Assembly (NCBI RefSeq): GCF_022524485.1
Contig: NZ_JAKXMK010000015.1
Coordinates: forward strand, 1-64,000
Direction of reading: 5' to 3'
DNA from: Pseudonocardia alaniniphila
Lineage (GTDB): Bacteria > Actinomycetota > Actinomycetes > Mycobacteriales > Pseudonocardiaceae
Length of the DNA: 64,000 nt
In this document: positions 35,025 through 43,830 of the stretch, piece after piece
Layout of the letters: every line of letters starts with the position of its first letter
How positions within the stretch are numbered: the stretch's first letter is position 1
Program-made: the position numbers and the translations under genes
The notes under the pieces: generated by a model
The model's database searches: none
What the model was told of the DNA's origin: nothing
The model's input: the letters and a program-made list of their open reading frames with translations, nothing else

Positions 35025-36026
35025 TCAGGTGGCGTCGTCGACCCGGCGGGCGGAGTCGGAGTTGTTGTGCGGCACCTCGATCGGGCCAGGGGGGTCGAGG
35101 GTGCTCGGCTGGTCGATCGAGCTCGGGCTGACGTCGATCTTGCTCGGCGTGGTGTCGATGGGACTCGGGGCGTCGGGGTCCCACTCGTCCCAGCCCTCGG
35201 CGGCACGGCGCGCGGCGCGACGACGGTCGTTGATCCTCGTGATCTGGATGGCGACCTCGAACAACGCCACGAGGGCCAGCGCGAGCGCCAGCATCGAGAT
35301 CGGGTCCTGACCGGGCGTGGCGATCGCGGCGAAGACGAACAGGGCGAAGATCAGCCCCCGCCGCCACGCCTTGAGCTTCTCGTAGGAGATGACGCCCGCG
35401 AGGTTCAGCATCACCACGAGCAGGGGGATCTCGAAGCTGACCCCGAAGATCAGCAGCAGCGCGATGATGAACGAGAAGTAGTACTCACCGGTCAGCGCCG
35501 TGGTCTGCACCTCGTCGCCGATGCTGAGCAGGAAGCTCAGGCCCTGGGTGACCACCAGGAAGGCCAGCACCGCCCCGAAGACGAACAGCACCGCGGCGAC
35601 GGAGACGAAGGTGAGCGCGTAGCGCCGCTCCTTCGCGTAGAGACCGGGGGTGATGAACCCCCAGATCTGGTACAGCCACACCGGGCAGGCCAGCACGATG
35701 CCGGCCGTCATGGCGACCTTCAGCCGGAGGTTGAACTGGTCGAACGGACCCGTCGCGAGCAGGGTGCAGGCGTTGGGATCCGCGCTGAACTGACCGCGCG
35801 ACGAGGCGGGAATGGCGCAGTAGGGCTCCTTGAGCAGGTCGCCCAGGCTGGGCAGGCCGAAGAAGTTCGTGCCGTACCAGATGTAACCGATGATCGTGGT
35901 GAGCGCGATCGCGATCAGCGCGATGGCGAGCCGGTTGCGCAGCTCGTAGAGATGCTCGATGAGAGTCATCGTGCCGTCGGGGTTCTTCGGCCGACGGCTG
36001 CCGAACTTCACGGAGAACTTGGCCAC
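35025..36026 (-). CDS. tatC: Twin-arginine translocase subunit TatC
   Basis: 333 aa, six predicted helices. The N-terminal LIEHLYELRNRL and TPGLYAKERRY segments are the TatC signature, and the Glu-rich first cytoplasmic loop is present. An acidic, Pro/Ser-rich C-terminal tail of ~75 residues is longer than in many homologues. Forms the substrate receptor for folded proteins carrying RR signal peptides. Nine bp downstream of tatA. Confidence 0.96.
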   Translation of the reverse strand: MAKFSVKFGSRRPKNPDGTMTLIEHLYELRNRLAIALIAIALTTIIGYIWYGTNFFGLPSLGDLLKEPYCAIPASSRGQFSADPNACTLLATGPFDQFNLRLKVAMTAGIVLACPVWLYQIWGFITPGLYAKERRYALTFVSVAAVLFVFGAVLAFLVVTQGLSFLLSIGDEVQTTALTGEYYFSFIIALLLIFGVSFEIPLLVVMLNLAGVISYEKLKAWRRGLIFALFVFAAIATPGQDPISMLALALALVALFEVAIQITRINDRRRAARRAAEGWDEWDPDAPSPIDTTPSKIDVSPSSIDQPSTLDPPGPIEVPHNNSDSARRVDDAT

Positions 36027-36035
36027 CGGGCTGGG

Positions 36036-36365
36036 CTACTGCCCGGTGTTGCTGGCACCCGGCTGTGTGGTGCGGGTGCTCTCCGTCCGGGGCTCCTGGG
36101 CCTGTGCCGGCTGCTGAACCTGTGCGGGCTGCGCTGCGGGAAGGGCCGCGGGCGGCGCGGGCGGCGCAGGCTGGGCGGCCGGCTTGTCGGTGGTGCCGGC
36201 AGCGTCCTCGCGCGTCTCGTCGCTCTTCATGCCCTTCATCTCGCCCTTGAAGACACGGGCGGACTGTCCGATGGAACGCGCCATGTCCGGGAGCCGCTTG
36301 GCACCGAACAAGAGCACCAAGATCCCGATGAGGATCACGAATTCCCAGCCACCGAGGCTCGGCAT
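36036..36365 (-). CDS. tatA: Twin-arginine translocase subunit TatA
   Basis: 109 aa. One N-terminal membrane helix (GGWEFVILIGILVLLFGAKRLPDMARSIGQS) with the FG hinge and amphipathic helix, followed by a Pro/Ala/Gln-rich tail. Oligomerises to form the translocation path with TatC. ATG 36365. tatA-tatC operon as in Rv2094c-Rv2093c. Confidence 0.95.
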   Translation of the reverse strand: MPSLGGWEFVILIGILVLLFGAKRLPDMARSIGQSARVFKGEMKGMKSDETREDAAGTTDKPAAQPAPPAPPAALPAAQPAQVQQPAQAQEPRTESTRTTQPGASNTGQ

Positions 36366-36462
36366 GATTCTCGTCCTTCCGCCGTGGGCACGTGCCGCGG
36401 AGTCTACGCCGCCCGGAACGCCCGATACGGGCGCGGGCCTGCCCCGATGTATTGGTCGTTGC

Positions 36463-36651
36463 TCATTCGTAAGGGCGTCGCCGGGAGTTCACCAGCTGCT
36501 GCAACAGAGCCATGCGCCCTCGCGTGTCGACCTGCAGCTCAGCACTCGCCCGACGGAACCGGCGCACCGGCGGCACGGCCAGCGCCAGCACGAGCGCCAG
36601 CAGCACGAGCCCGGCGCCCGCGGTGACCACCGCGGGGAGGAACTCACCCAT
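36463..36651 (-). CDS. Small membrane protein between pafC and tatA
   Basis: 62 aa with one helix (AVVTAGAGLVLLALVLALAVPPVRRF, 6-31) and a basic cytoplasmic tail (RRASAELQVDTRGRMALLQQLVNSRRRPYE). ATG 36651 overlaps the 3' end of pafC by eight bases, indicating coupling. Function unknown. Confidence 0.65.
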   Translation of the reverse strand: MGEFLPAVVTAGAGLVLLALVLALAVPPVRRFRRASAELQVDTRGRMALLQQLVNSRRRPYE

Positions 36652-37657
36652 CGTTTCGCTCCCCGTCCTCGTCGCCGTCCTGATCGCCGGTCTGATCGAC
36701 ACCGCCCGCCTCCGCGGCGGTCAGTGCCTCGCGCGCCCGGCGGCCGATTGTCTCCACCAGTTCCGGTGGCTCCAGCAGCCGCGCCCCGCCGCCGAGCCCC
36801 AGCACCAGCCGGACCAGCCATGCCGGGTCGGCGTAGCGCAGCAGCACCCTCGCCCGGTTCCCGTCGAGCTCCACGACCTCGTCGACGGGGTAGTACTCCG
36901 CCACCCACCGGGCCTCGGGCTCCAGCAGCAGCACGGCGGACCGGTGGTCCTCGCTGGGACGGAACAGGCCGTGGGACACGTCGGAGGGCTCGGCGTCCGG
37001 CGGCGGGGCGGCCGGCTCGTCGAGCACCTCGACCTCCTCGACGCGGTCCAGCCGGAACATCCGCACCGCCTCGGCCCGGCGGCACCAGGCCTCCAGGTAG
37101 GCGCGCCCCTCCACGATCAGCAGCCGCATCGGGTCGATCGTGCGCTGTGAGACGGCGTCGCGCCCCGCCGTGTAGTAGACGATGCGCAGCGCCCGCCCCG
37201 CGTCCAGCGCGTCCCGGACGGTCGCGGTGGCCGCCGCCTCCTCGTGTGGCAGATCGACCGCCACGCCCACGCTGCCCGCGTCACCGACCGCCCGCTCGAT
37301 CTTCGCGGTGGCCCGTTGCACCGCCGCCGTGTCGACCATGCCGGGCACCTCGGCCAGCGTGCGCAGGGCCACCAAGAGCGCGGTGGCCTCCGCCGTGGTG
37401 AGCCGTAGCGGGCGGCGCATCCCGGCGTCGTGGGTGACGGTGACGGTGTCGCCGGAGAACGACAGATCCACCAGGTCGCCCGGCCCGTACCCGGGGAGGC
37501 CGCACATCCAGAGCAGCTCGAGGTCGCGGCGCAGCTGCCGTTCGGTGACGCCGAAGTCGGCCGCGGCCTCGGCGACCGGGATGCCCGGCCGCGCAAGCAG
37601 GTAGGGCACCAGCGACAGCAGCCGCGGCAGCCGCTCGGTGACCCCGCCGCTGCTCAC
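36644..37657 (-). CDS. pafC: WYL-domain transcriptional regulator PafC
   Basis: 337 aa. DeoR-type HTH near residues 24-43 (VAEAAADFGVTERQLRRDLELL), then a WYL domain (RIVYYTAGRDAVSQRTIDPMRL ... GRAYLEAWCRRAEAVRMFRLDRV) and WCX C-terminus. With PafB it activates SOS-independent DNA-damage genes in mycobacteria. GTG 37657 overlaps the pafB stop as GTGA; GTG 37663 is possible. Confidence 0.93.
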   Translation of the reverse strand: MSSGGVTERLPRLLSLVPYLLARPGIPVAEAAADFGVTERQLRRDLELLWMCGLPGYGPGDLVDLSFSGDTVTVTHDAGMRRPLRLTTAEATALLVALRTLAEVPGMVDTAAVQRATAKIERAVGDAGSVGVAVDLPHEEAAATATVRDALDAGRALRIVYYTAGRDAVSQRTIDPMRLLIVEGRAYLEAWCRRAEAVRMFRLDRVEEVEVLDEPAAPPPDAEPSDVSHGLFRPSEDHRSAVLLLEPEARWVAEYYPVDEVVELDGNRARVLLRYADPAWLVRLVLGLGGGARLLEPPELVETIGRRAREALTAAEAGGVDQTGDQDGDEDGERNDG

Positions 37658-38742
37658 CGCCACGTCCCGGCACGGTCGGGGCGGCGCAGGCGTCCGACGG
37701 GGCCGCCCACGTCGGTGACGAGGGTGGGGGCGCCGGTGACTGCGTCGCCCGTGGCATCGGAGCCATGCGTCGCCGCCGATGCCGCCCAGTTGCTCCGGAC
37801 CGCCTCGGCGAGGCTCTCCGGGCCGAGCACCGCGACGTCGGGACCGTGACCGGCGAGCCAGCGGGCCACGGTCTCGACGCTGCGCAGATCGAGCTCCATC
37901 TCGTCGCCGGGCCGTCCGCCGTGCGTGCGGGGGCCGATCATCCGCGCGAGCCTGCGCAGGCCCTGCGCCCTGCCCTCGGCGACCCACACCCTGGCGGTGC
38001 CGCTGACCGGGGGCGGGTCGACGTTGTGGCGCACCATCGCCATGAGGTCGATATCGGCGGGCACCGTGACGGCGCCCGCGGGACCGACCGGGGTGACGGA
38101 GTCGCTGATGCGCGACACCCGGAACGAACGGGGCGCGTTGCGGTCGCGGTCGTGCCCGACGAGGTACCAGCGCCCCCGCCACGACACGACGCCCCACGGT
38201 TCGACGATCCGCCGTTGCAGCGCGCCGCCGGGACCACCACGGCGGTGCTCGAACATGACGACGCGCCCGGAACGCACCGCGGCGAGCAGGGGCGCGAACG
38301 CCGGCTCGGTGGTGCGCACGCGCGGCTGCACGCGGCCCTGTTCCTCGTCGACCTCGACGCCCGCGGCGCGCAGCTTGACCAGCGCGCTGTGGGCGGGTGC
38401 CGCCAGGTCGGGGGAATCCCACAACCGGGCCGCGAGCGCGACGGCGGCGGCCTCGTCGGGCTCCAGGTCGATCTCGCCCAGCTCGTAGTCCTGGCGGGCG
38501 ATCCGGTAGCCGTCGACCGTGTCGAAGCTCGACATGCGCCCGGTCTCGAGCGGCACACCGAGCTCCCGCAGCTCGTTCTTGTCCCTCTCGAACATCCGGA
38601 AGAACGCCTCGTCGCCCCGGGCGTCGGCATAGCCCGGCACGATCTGGCGGATCCGCTCGGCAGGAAGGAACTGCCGGGTGGACAGCAGGCAGAGCACCAG
38701 GTTCACCAGACGCTCGGCCCGTGCAGAGGACACGTCCGGCAT
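37654..38742 (-). CDS. pafB: WYL-domain transcriptional regulator PafB
   Basis: 362 aa. N-terminal HTH (RAERLVNLVLCLLSTRQFLPAERIRQIVPGY), central linker with FFRMFERDKNELRELGVPLE, WYL segment (GALQRRIVEPWGVVSWRGRWYLVGHDRDRNAPRSFRVSRI) and WCX domain (EMELDLRSVETVARWLAGHG). Partner of PafC. ATG 38742; upstream in-frame starts would add a non-conserved tail. Confidence 0.93.
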   Translation of the reverse strand: MPDVSSARAERLVNLVLCLLSTRQFLPAERIRQIVPGYADARGDEAFFRMFERDKNELRELGVPLETGRMSSFDTVDGYRIARQDYELGEIDLEPDEAAAVALAARLWDSPDLAAPAHSALVKLRAAGVEVDEEQGRVQPRVRTTEPAFAPLLAAVRSGRVVMFEHRRGGPGGALQRRIVEPWGVVSWRGRWYLVGHDRDRNAPRSFRVSRISDSVTPVGPAGAVTVPADIDLMAMVRHNVDPPPVSGTARVWVAEGRAQGLRRLARMIGPRTHGGRPGDEMELDLRSVETVARWLAGHGPDVAVLGPESLAEAVRSNWAASAATHGSDATGDAVTGAPTLVTDVGGPVGRLRRPDRAGTWR

Positions 38743-38882
38743 CGTACGACCGCCGCCGCCCGCATCGTGGGCGACCGGCGCAACCTGGTCGGGTGTCTCA
38801 GCTTGCGACACCCGAACCCTTGACCCGATCACCCCCCGAGCCGAGGCTCTGCGAGGTATCCGCCGGACCGGGGAGAGGCACC

Positions 38883-39155
38883 GTGGACCACACAGACACC
38901 AATGCAGGCCCGACCGGCGACACGGACCGTGTCGAGACGTTCAACCCATGGACGGTGGTCAACCTCGTGTTCCACCACCTCGCTGACCAGGGCCTCCACC
39001 CGGTGCTGGGCGAGACCGGGGACCCCGCGGTGCCGGCCACGGCGCTGTTGCGCGCGTTCGGGATCGAGCCGGGCCGCAACGACGAGAGCGTGACCTCGCC
39101 GCTGGTGCAGGACGAGCTGGCCGAGCTGCGCGCCCGGATGCTGGGCGAGCGCTGA
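38883..39155 (+). CDS. Conserved hypothetical protein next to pafA
   Basis: 90 aa, no signal or membrane segment. Hydrophilic N-terminus, then WTVVNLVFHHLADQGLHPVLGETGDPAVPATALLRAFGIEP and an acidic helix. GTG 38883 with GGGGAGAGG upstream. Divergent from pafB and convergent with pafA. Family not recognised. Confidence 0.7.
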   Translation: MDHTDTNAGPTGDTDRVETFNPWTVVNLVFHHLADQGLHPVLGETGDPAVPATALLRAFGIEPGRNDESVTSPLVQDELAELRARMLGER

Positions 39156-39209
39156 CGGACTGACACGGGCGCGGATACGAGTGCTGCGGCACCCGTATCC
39201 GCGCGAGCG

Positions 39210-40571
39210 CTACAGAGAGGCGATCAGCCGGTCGACGCGCTCGTCGACCGCGCGGAACGGGTCCTTGCACAGCACGGTGCGCTGCGCCTGGTCGTTGAGC
39301 TTGAGGTGCACCCAGTCGACCGTGAAGTCCCGCCCCGCAGCCTGGGCGGCGGCGATGAAGTCGCCGCGCAGCTTGGCTCGCGTGGTCTGCGGCGGGGTGT
39401 CCTTGGCCGCCTCGATCTCCCCGTCGTCGGTGACCCGGTCGACCATGCCCTTGCGCTGCAGCAGGTCGAACAGCCCGCGGCCACGCCGGATGTCGTGGTA
39501 GGCCAGGTCGAGCTGCGCGATACGCGGGCTCGCCAGGTCCAGGTCGTTGCGACGGCGGTACCGCTCGACCAGCCGGTGCTTGATCGCCCAGTCGATCTCG
39601 CGGTCGATCAGCGACAGGTCCTGCGACTCGACGGCGTCGAGGGTGCGCCCCCACAGCTCGAGCACCCGCTCCATCGTCGGGTCCTCGGTGCCACGGGTGG
39701 CGACGTGCTCGACCGCGCGGCTGTAGTACTCGCGCTGGATGTCCAGCGCGCTCGCCTCCCGCCCACCGGCGAGCCGGACCGTGCGCTTGCCGGTCAGGTC
39801 GTGGCTGATCTCGCGGATCGCGCGGATCGGGTTGTCGAGGGTGAAGTCCCGGAACTGAACGCCCGCCTCGATCATCTCGAGCACGAGGGTGGCCGAGCCG
39901 ACCTTGAGCAGCGTGGTGACCTCGGACATGTTCGAGTCGCCGACGATCACGTGCAGCCTGCGGTAACGCTCGGCGTCGGCGTGCGGCTCGTCGCGGGTGT
40001 TGATGATCGGGCGCGAGCGGGTGGTGGCCGAGGAGACCCCCTCCCAGATGTGCTCGGCGCGCTGCGACAGGCAGTACACGGCACCCCGGGGCGTCTGGAG
40101 CACCTTGCCCGCGCCGCAGATCAGCTGGCGGGTGACCAGAAAGGGCAGCAGCACGTCCGCGATCCGCGAGAATTCCCCGGCCCGTGCGACCAGGTAGTTC
40201 TCGTGGCAGCCATAGGAGTTGCCTGCGGAGTCGGTGTTGTTCTTGAACAGGTAGATGTCGCCGCCGATGCCTTCGTCGACGAGCCTGCGCTCGGCGTCGA
40301 CCAACAGGTCTTCGAGGATGCGCTCACCCGCCTTGTCGTGTGCGACGAGTTGGGTGAGGGAGTCGCACTCCGCCGTGGCGTACTCGGGGTGACTTCCGAC
40401 GTCGAGGTAGAGCCGGGCACCATTGCGTAGGAAGACGTTCGACGAGCGCCCCCACGACACGACCCGGCGGAACAGGTAACGCGCAACCTCATCAGGTGAG
40501 AGTCGCCGCTGTCCGTGGAAGGTGCATGTGACCCCGAATTCGGTCTCCACACCGTAGATCCGCCGCTGCAT
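39210..40571 (-). CDS. pafA: Pup-protein ligase PafA
   Basis: 453 aa glutamine-synthetase-like ligase. IYGVETEFGVT at 5-15 carries the catalytic Glu/Asp region, with LFKNNTDSAGNSYGCHENYL and NTRDEPHADAERYRRLHVIVGDSNM forming the ATP/Mg site. It attaches Pup to lysines of target proteins, marking them for the proteasome. The prcA gene is not adjacent here: a PAP2/DAGK gene and a VOC gene lie between. Confidence 0.97.
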   Translation of the reverse strand: MQRRIYGVETEFGVTCTFHGQRRLSPDEVARYLFRRVVSWGRSSNVFLRNGARLYLDVGSHPEYATAECDSLTQLVAHDKAGERILEDLLVDAERRLVDEGIGGDIYLFKNNTDSAGNSYGCHENYLVARAGEFSRIADVLLPFLVTRQLICGAGKVLQTPRGAVYCLSQRAEHIWEGVSSATTRSRPIINTRDEPHADAERYRRLHVIVGDSNMSEVTTLLKVGSATLVLEMIEAGVQFRDFTLDNPIRAIREISHDLTGKRTVRLAGGREASALDIQREYYSRAVEHVATRGTEDPTMERVLELWGRTLDAVESQDLSLIDREIDWAIKHRLVERYRRRNDLDLASPRIAQLDLAYHDIRRGRGLFDLLQRKGMVDRVTDDGEIEAAKDTPPQTTRAKLRGDFIAAAQAAGRDFTVDWVHLKLNDQAQRTVLCKDPFRAVDERVDRLIASL

Positions 40572-40694
40572 CCCGTCAGAGTAGGCGCAGTACGCCCCCT
40601 GATGTCATGGCTGTGACCGACCGGTTCGGGCGCGTCGTCCGAGTAGTTCTACTGAAGCCGGTCGCCGATTACGCCGTTAGCGCTGCCCGCGGTC

Positions 40695-40728
40695 GGTCCG
40701 CCGGACGCTGGGGGGTGTCCGGCGGGCC
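40695..40728. other. Imperfect hairpin upstream of the PAP2/DAGK gene
   Basis: Twelve-base arms (40695-40706 and 40717-40728, one mismatch) around a G-rich 10-base loop, in the 235-bp gap between divergent pafA and the PAP2 gene. TACTGT at 40795 sits close to GTG 40807, suggesting a leaderless message. Confidence 0.4.
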
Positions 40729-40806
40729 ATCTGATTACGGTGGGTCCTCATCGGGGCCTCACCAGGTCCTCCTCCGGGTGCAGAAATACGTGCGTACTGT
40801 CAGCCC

Positions 40807-42354
40807 GTGATTTCGTGGTTGCAGCGGGCCGCCGACGAGGTGAACGACGCCGACCGAGCCGTCTCACGGGCGATCGCCTCCATGGCTCCGTCACCGCTCG
40901 ACAGCACCATGAAGGCGGTGTCGACGGCCGCCAACCACAGCCTGCTCTGGTTCGGGATCGCCGCGCTGCTGGCGGCCCGGCGGGGAGCGAGCCGCAAGGG
41001 CGCTTTCCGAGGGGTCCTCGCGATCGCGGGCGCCAGCGCCACCGCCAACGCGCTGCTCAAGCCTGCTCTGCCCCGCCGGCGCCCGGCTGCCGCCGAGCTG
41101 CCCGCCTACCAGATCATCGACAACCCGCCGACGTCGTCCTCGTTCCCGTCCGGGCACGCGGCGTCGGCCGCTGCGTTCGCGACGGCGGTGGCGTTGGAGA
41201 GCCCGCGCCTGGGTCTCGCCGTGGCCCCGCTCGCGGCCTCGGTGGCCTACTCGCGTGTGCACGTCGGCGTGCACTGGGCGTCGGACGTGCTCGCCGGCGC
41301 GGCTCTCGGCAGCGGGATCGCGCTCGCCACCCGCCGCTGGTGGCCGGTCCGGCGCACCGACGAGGCCAGGGCCCGCCCGCTCGACGCGGTGCCCGAGCTC
41401 CCCCGGGGAGAGGGCCTCGTGATCGTGTCCAACCAGCGCTCGGGCATGCCGGACCACGACCCCGCCACCGAGCTGGAGACGGCTCTACCGGCGGCGGTCG
41501 TGCTGCGCGCCGAACCGGACCGCGACCTCGACGAGCAGCTCGACACCGCGGTCGCCGAGCGGGGCGACTGGGTGCGCGCGATCGGCGTGGCAGGCGGGGA
41601 CGGCACGGCCGCGGCCGCCGCCGCGGTGGCCGGGCGGCGGCGCCTGCCACTGGTGGTGGTGCCCACGGGCACGCTCAACCACTTCGCCCGCGACGTGGGC
41701 ATCTACGACATGCAGGAGGCCGTGGACGCCACCGGGGCAGGCGAGGCCGTTGCCGTCGACCTCGGCCTGATCGACGTGCACCCGGGCCACGGGAGCGACC
41801 CCGAGACGGAACAGGTCGTGCGCGTCCGCTGCTTCCTCAACACCGCGAGCCTCGGTTCCTACCCCGACCTCGTGCGGCTGCGCGAGAAGTGGCAGTCGCG
41901 GTGGGGCAAGTGGCCGGCCTTCGCCGCGGCGCTCGTGATGGTGCTGCACCGCGCCGAACCCGTCGAGATCAAGATCGACGGCCGCTGGACGTCGGTCTGG
42001 TTCCTCTTCGTCGGCAACGGGCCCTACTACCCGCGCGGCGCGGTGCCGGCGTGGCGGCCCTCGCTCGACACCGGCCTGCTCGACGTGCGCTGGCTGCGTG
42101 CCGACGTCCGGTTCTCCCGGCTGCGCGCCGTCGCCGCGCTGCTGCTCGGTGCGCTGGGGCACAGCCGCGTCTACCACCAGCGCGAGGTTCCGGAGCTCGA
42201 TGTCGAGCTCGCCGTGCCGGGCATGCTCGCCACCGACGGCGAGGTCGTCGAGGAGGCAGGGCGCTTCACGTTCCGCGTCGCGAAGGACGCCATCCCGGTC
42301 TACCGGCGCCACGAGGACAGGTGGACCGGGCGCGAACGGCCCTTCATCGGCTGA
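40807..42354 (+). CDS. Fused PAP2 phosphatase and diacylglycerol-kinase-like protein
   Basis: 515 aa. Residues 1-175: PAP2/phosphatidic acid phosphatase with KPALPRRRP, SFPSGHA and SRVHVGVHWASD (three motifs in order) and a few helices. Residues ~200-510: DAGK/sphingosine-kinase catalytic domain with GVAGGDGTAAAAA and VPTGTLNHFARD. It may dephosphorylate and phosphorylate lipids or undecaprenol. GTG 40807 with no ribosome site; likely leaderless. Inserted between pafA and prcA. Confidence 0.85.
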   Translation: MISWLQRAADEVNDADRAVSRAIASMAPSPLDSTMKAVSTAANHSLLWFGIAALLAARRGASRKGAFRGVLAIAGASATANALLKPALPRRRPAAAELPAYQIIDNPPTSSSFPSGHAASAAAFATAVALESPRLGLAVAPLAASVAYSRVHVGVHWASDVLAGAALGSGIALATRRWWPVRRTDEARARPLDAVPELPRGEGLVIVSNQRSGMPDHDPATELETALPAAVVLRAEPDRDLDEQLDTAVAERGDWVRAIGVAGGDGTAAAAAAVAGRRRLPLVVVPTGTLNHFARDVGIYDMQEAVDATGAGEAVAVDLGLIDVHPGHGSDPETEQVVRVRCFLNTASLGSYPDLVRLREKWQSRWGKWPAFAAALVMVLHRAEPVEIKIDGRWTSVWFLFVGNGPYYPRGAVPAWRPSLDTGLLDVRWLRADVRFSRLRAVAALLLGALGHSRVYHQREVPELDVELAVPGMLATDGEVVEEAGRFTFRVAKDAIPVYRRHEDRWTGRERPFIG

Positions 42355-42452
42355 GCGGCCCTGAGAGGCTCCGTGCGGCCGCGGCCGCCTCCGAGTGCCC
42401 GGACGGCGCGAACGGCACGCACGTCGCCAATCAGGGCACCGGACGGGCGCCG

Positions 42453-42833
42453 CTAGTTGCCGCCGCTGCCGTAGGGCCGCGTGATGACCTCGAGGTTGTG
42501 CCCCTCGGGCGAGGAGAAGTACAGGCCGCGCCCGCCGTCATGGGTGTTGTGCCCCGGCTGGCTGTGCCCCGGGTCGCCGTAGGTCGCCACCTTGCGCTCG
42601 CGCAACCGGCCCGCGACCGCGTCGAACTCCTCCTCGCTGATGAGGAACGCGTAGTGCTGCGAGGGGACCTCGTCGGTGTCCAGGAAGTCCAGACTCACGC
42701 CGTTGCTCAGCTCCACGACGGCGAACGGCCCGAACGTTCCGGGTTCGGGAAGGCCGAGGACGTCGGCCACGAACCGGGACTCAGCGTGCTTGTCCCGGGC
42801 CGCGACGATGGTGTGGTTCAGCTCGATGCTCAT
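42453..42833 (-). CDS. VOC/glyoxalase-superfamily protein
   Basis: 126 aa, two beta-alpha-beta-beta-beta modules. LNHTIVAARDKHAESRFVADVLGL opens the fold and GGRGLYFSSPEGHNLEVITRPYG closes it with the conserved Glu. Metal ligands are at His7 and Glu in NLEV. A MerR-type palindrome lies 14-35 bp upstream, so it is probably induced by redox or drug stress. Next gene downstream on this strand is none nearby (pafA is 2 kb on). Confidence 0.85.
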   Translation of the reverse strand: MSIELNHTIVAARDKHAESRFVADVLGLPEPGTFGPFAVVELSNGVSLDFLDTDEVPSQHYAFLISEEEFDAVAGRLRERKVATYGDPGHSQPGHNTHDGGRGLYFSSPEGHNLEVITRPYGSGGN

Positions 42834-42846
42834 GACCCAAGGGTGC

Positions 42847-42868
42847 GACCTGAACCCAGGTTCAGGTC
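42847..42868. promoter_or_regulatory. Perfect 10-bp palindrome, MerR-type operator for the VOC gene
   Basis: GACCTGAACC and GGTTCAGGTC flank two bases. On the minus strand TTGACC at its edge could be the -35 element with a 19-bp spacer, the unusual spacing controlled by MerR-family activators. The layout resembles SoxR-box geometry. No MerR gene is adjacent, so the regulator is remote. Confidence 0.6.
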
Positions 42869-42900
42869 AAGCGCTACGAGCCGGTCGGCCTGCGGGACGG

Positions 42901-43773
42901 CTACGAGCCGTTGGTGGCGCCGTTCGAGCCGTTGTCGCCGCTCTGCTCGCCGTCGACGGCCCCGCTCCCCGCCGGCAGGTCGTCGCCCCCGGCGACGGTG
43001 GGGGCTGCCGGGGCGTCGACGGCGCGGTTCGCCTCGGGCAGCAGATTCCGCAGGACCTGCCCGGTGATCCGCCGGAACGTGCGCCTCGGGCGCGTGCGGT
43101 CGAGCACCGCCACCTCGAGGGCGCTCGCACCGAGCACGCGGGCGGCCTGCGCCCCGCCGTTGCCGCCCGAAGGACCCGAGCCTGCCGCCCCGGCGACCTG
43201 CAGGGCCTCCACGGCGACGCCGATCGCCTGCCCGAGCTCCATCCCCGCCCGGTAGGTGTCCCTGAGCTTGGTGCTGATCGGGTCGGTGGTGCCGCCCATG
43301 ACCACGAACTGCGGCTCATCGGTGATCGAGCCGTCGTAGGTGATGCGGTAGAGCTGGTCGCCGTCCGGCGTCTCGCCGACCGCGGCGAGGCAGAGCTCCA
43401 CCTCGTAGGGCTTCTGCTGCTCGACGAAGGAGGTGCCGAGCACCTGGGCGTAGAAGTTGGCGAGCATCCGGCCCGTGACGTCGCGGCGGTCGTAGGAGTA
43501 GCCGCGCACGTCGGCCATGCGGATGCCGGCGTTGCGCAGCGTCTCGAACTCGTTGTAGCGCCCGACGGCGGCGAACCCGATGCGGTCGTAGATCTCGGAG
43601 ACCTTGCGCAGGGCGCTGGGTCGGTTCTCGCTGGAGCGGTTCTCGGCGACGAACAGCACGCCGCCGGTGTAGGTGAGCACGACGACGCTGCGGCCACGGG
43701 CGATGCCCTTGCGCGCCAGCTCCGAGCGGTCGCGCAGCAGCTGGTCGACGGAGGAGTAGAACGGCATCGTCAC
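42901..43773 (-). CDS. prcA: Proteasome alpha subunit
   Basis: 290 aa. N-terminal gate helix MPFYSSVDQLLRDRSELARKGIARGRSVV and the core GFAAVGRYNEFETLRNAGIRMADVRG match PrcA. The C-terminal 80 residues form a Gly/Ala/Asn-rich disordered tail, longer than in M. tuberculosis. Forms the outer rings of the 20S core where Mpa docks. Downstream of prcB by 57 bp. Confidence 0.97.
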   Translation of the reverse strand: MTMPFYSSVDQLLRDRSELARKGIARGRSVVVLTYTGGVLFVAENRSSENRPSALRKVSEIYDRIGFAAVGRYNEFETLRNAGIRMADVRGYSYDRRDVTGRMLANFYAQVLGTSFVEQQKPYEVELCLAAVGETPDGDQLYRITYDGSITDEPQFVVMGGTTDPISTKLRDTYRAGMELGQAIGVAVEALQVAGAAGSGPSGGNGGAQAARVLGASALEVAVLDRTRPRRTFRRITGQVLRNLLPEANRAVDAPAAPTVAGGDDLPAGSGAVDGEQSGDNGSNGATNGS

Positions 43774-43830
43774 GGGGCGGACTCCAGAGGCGTCGCAGGG
43801 ATGGAGAGCACGGCAGGGTTGTCCGGCGAA

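Noticed and set aside
36430..36500. Peptide RKGVAGSSPAAAT on the plus strand, a phrase often seen in translated tRNA regions
   Set aside because: It is the antisense of the small membrane protein's C-terminus; no acceptor stem, anticodon arm or T-loop can be drawn.
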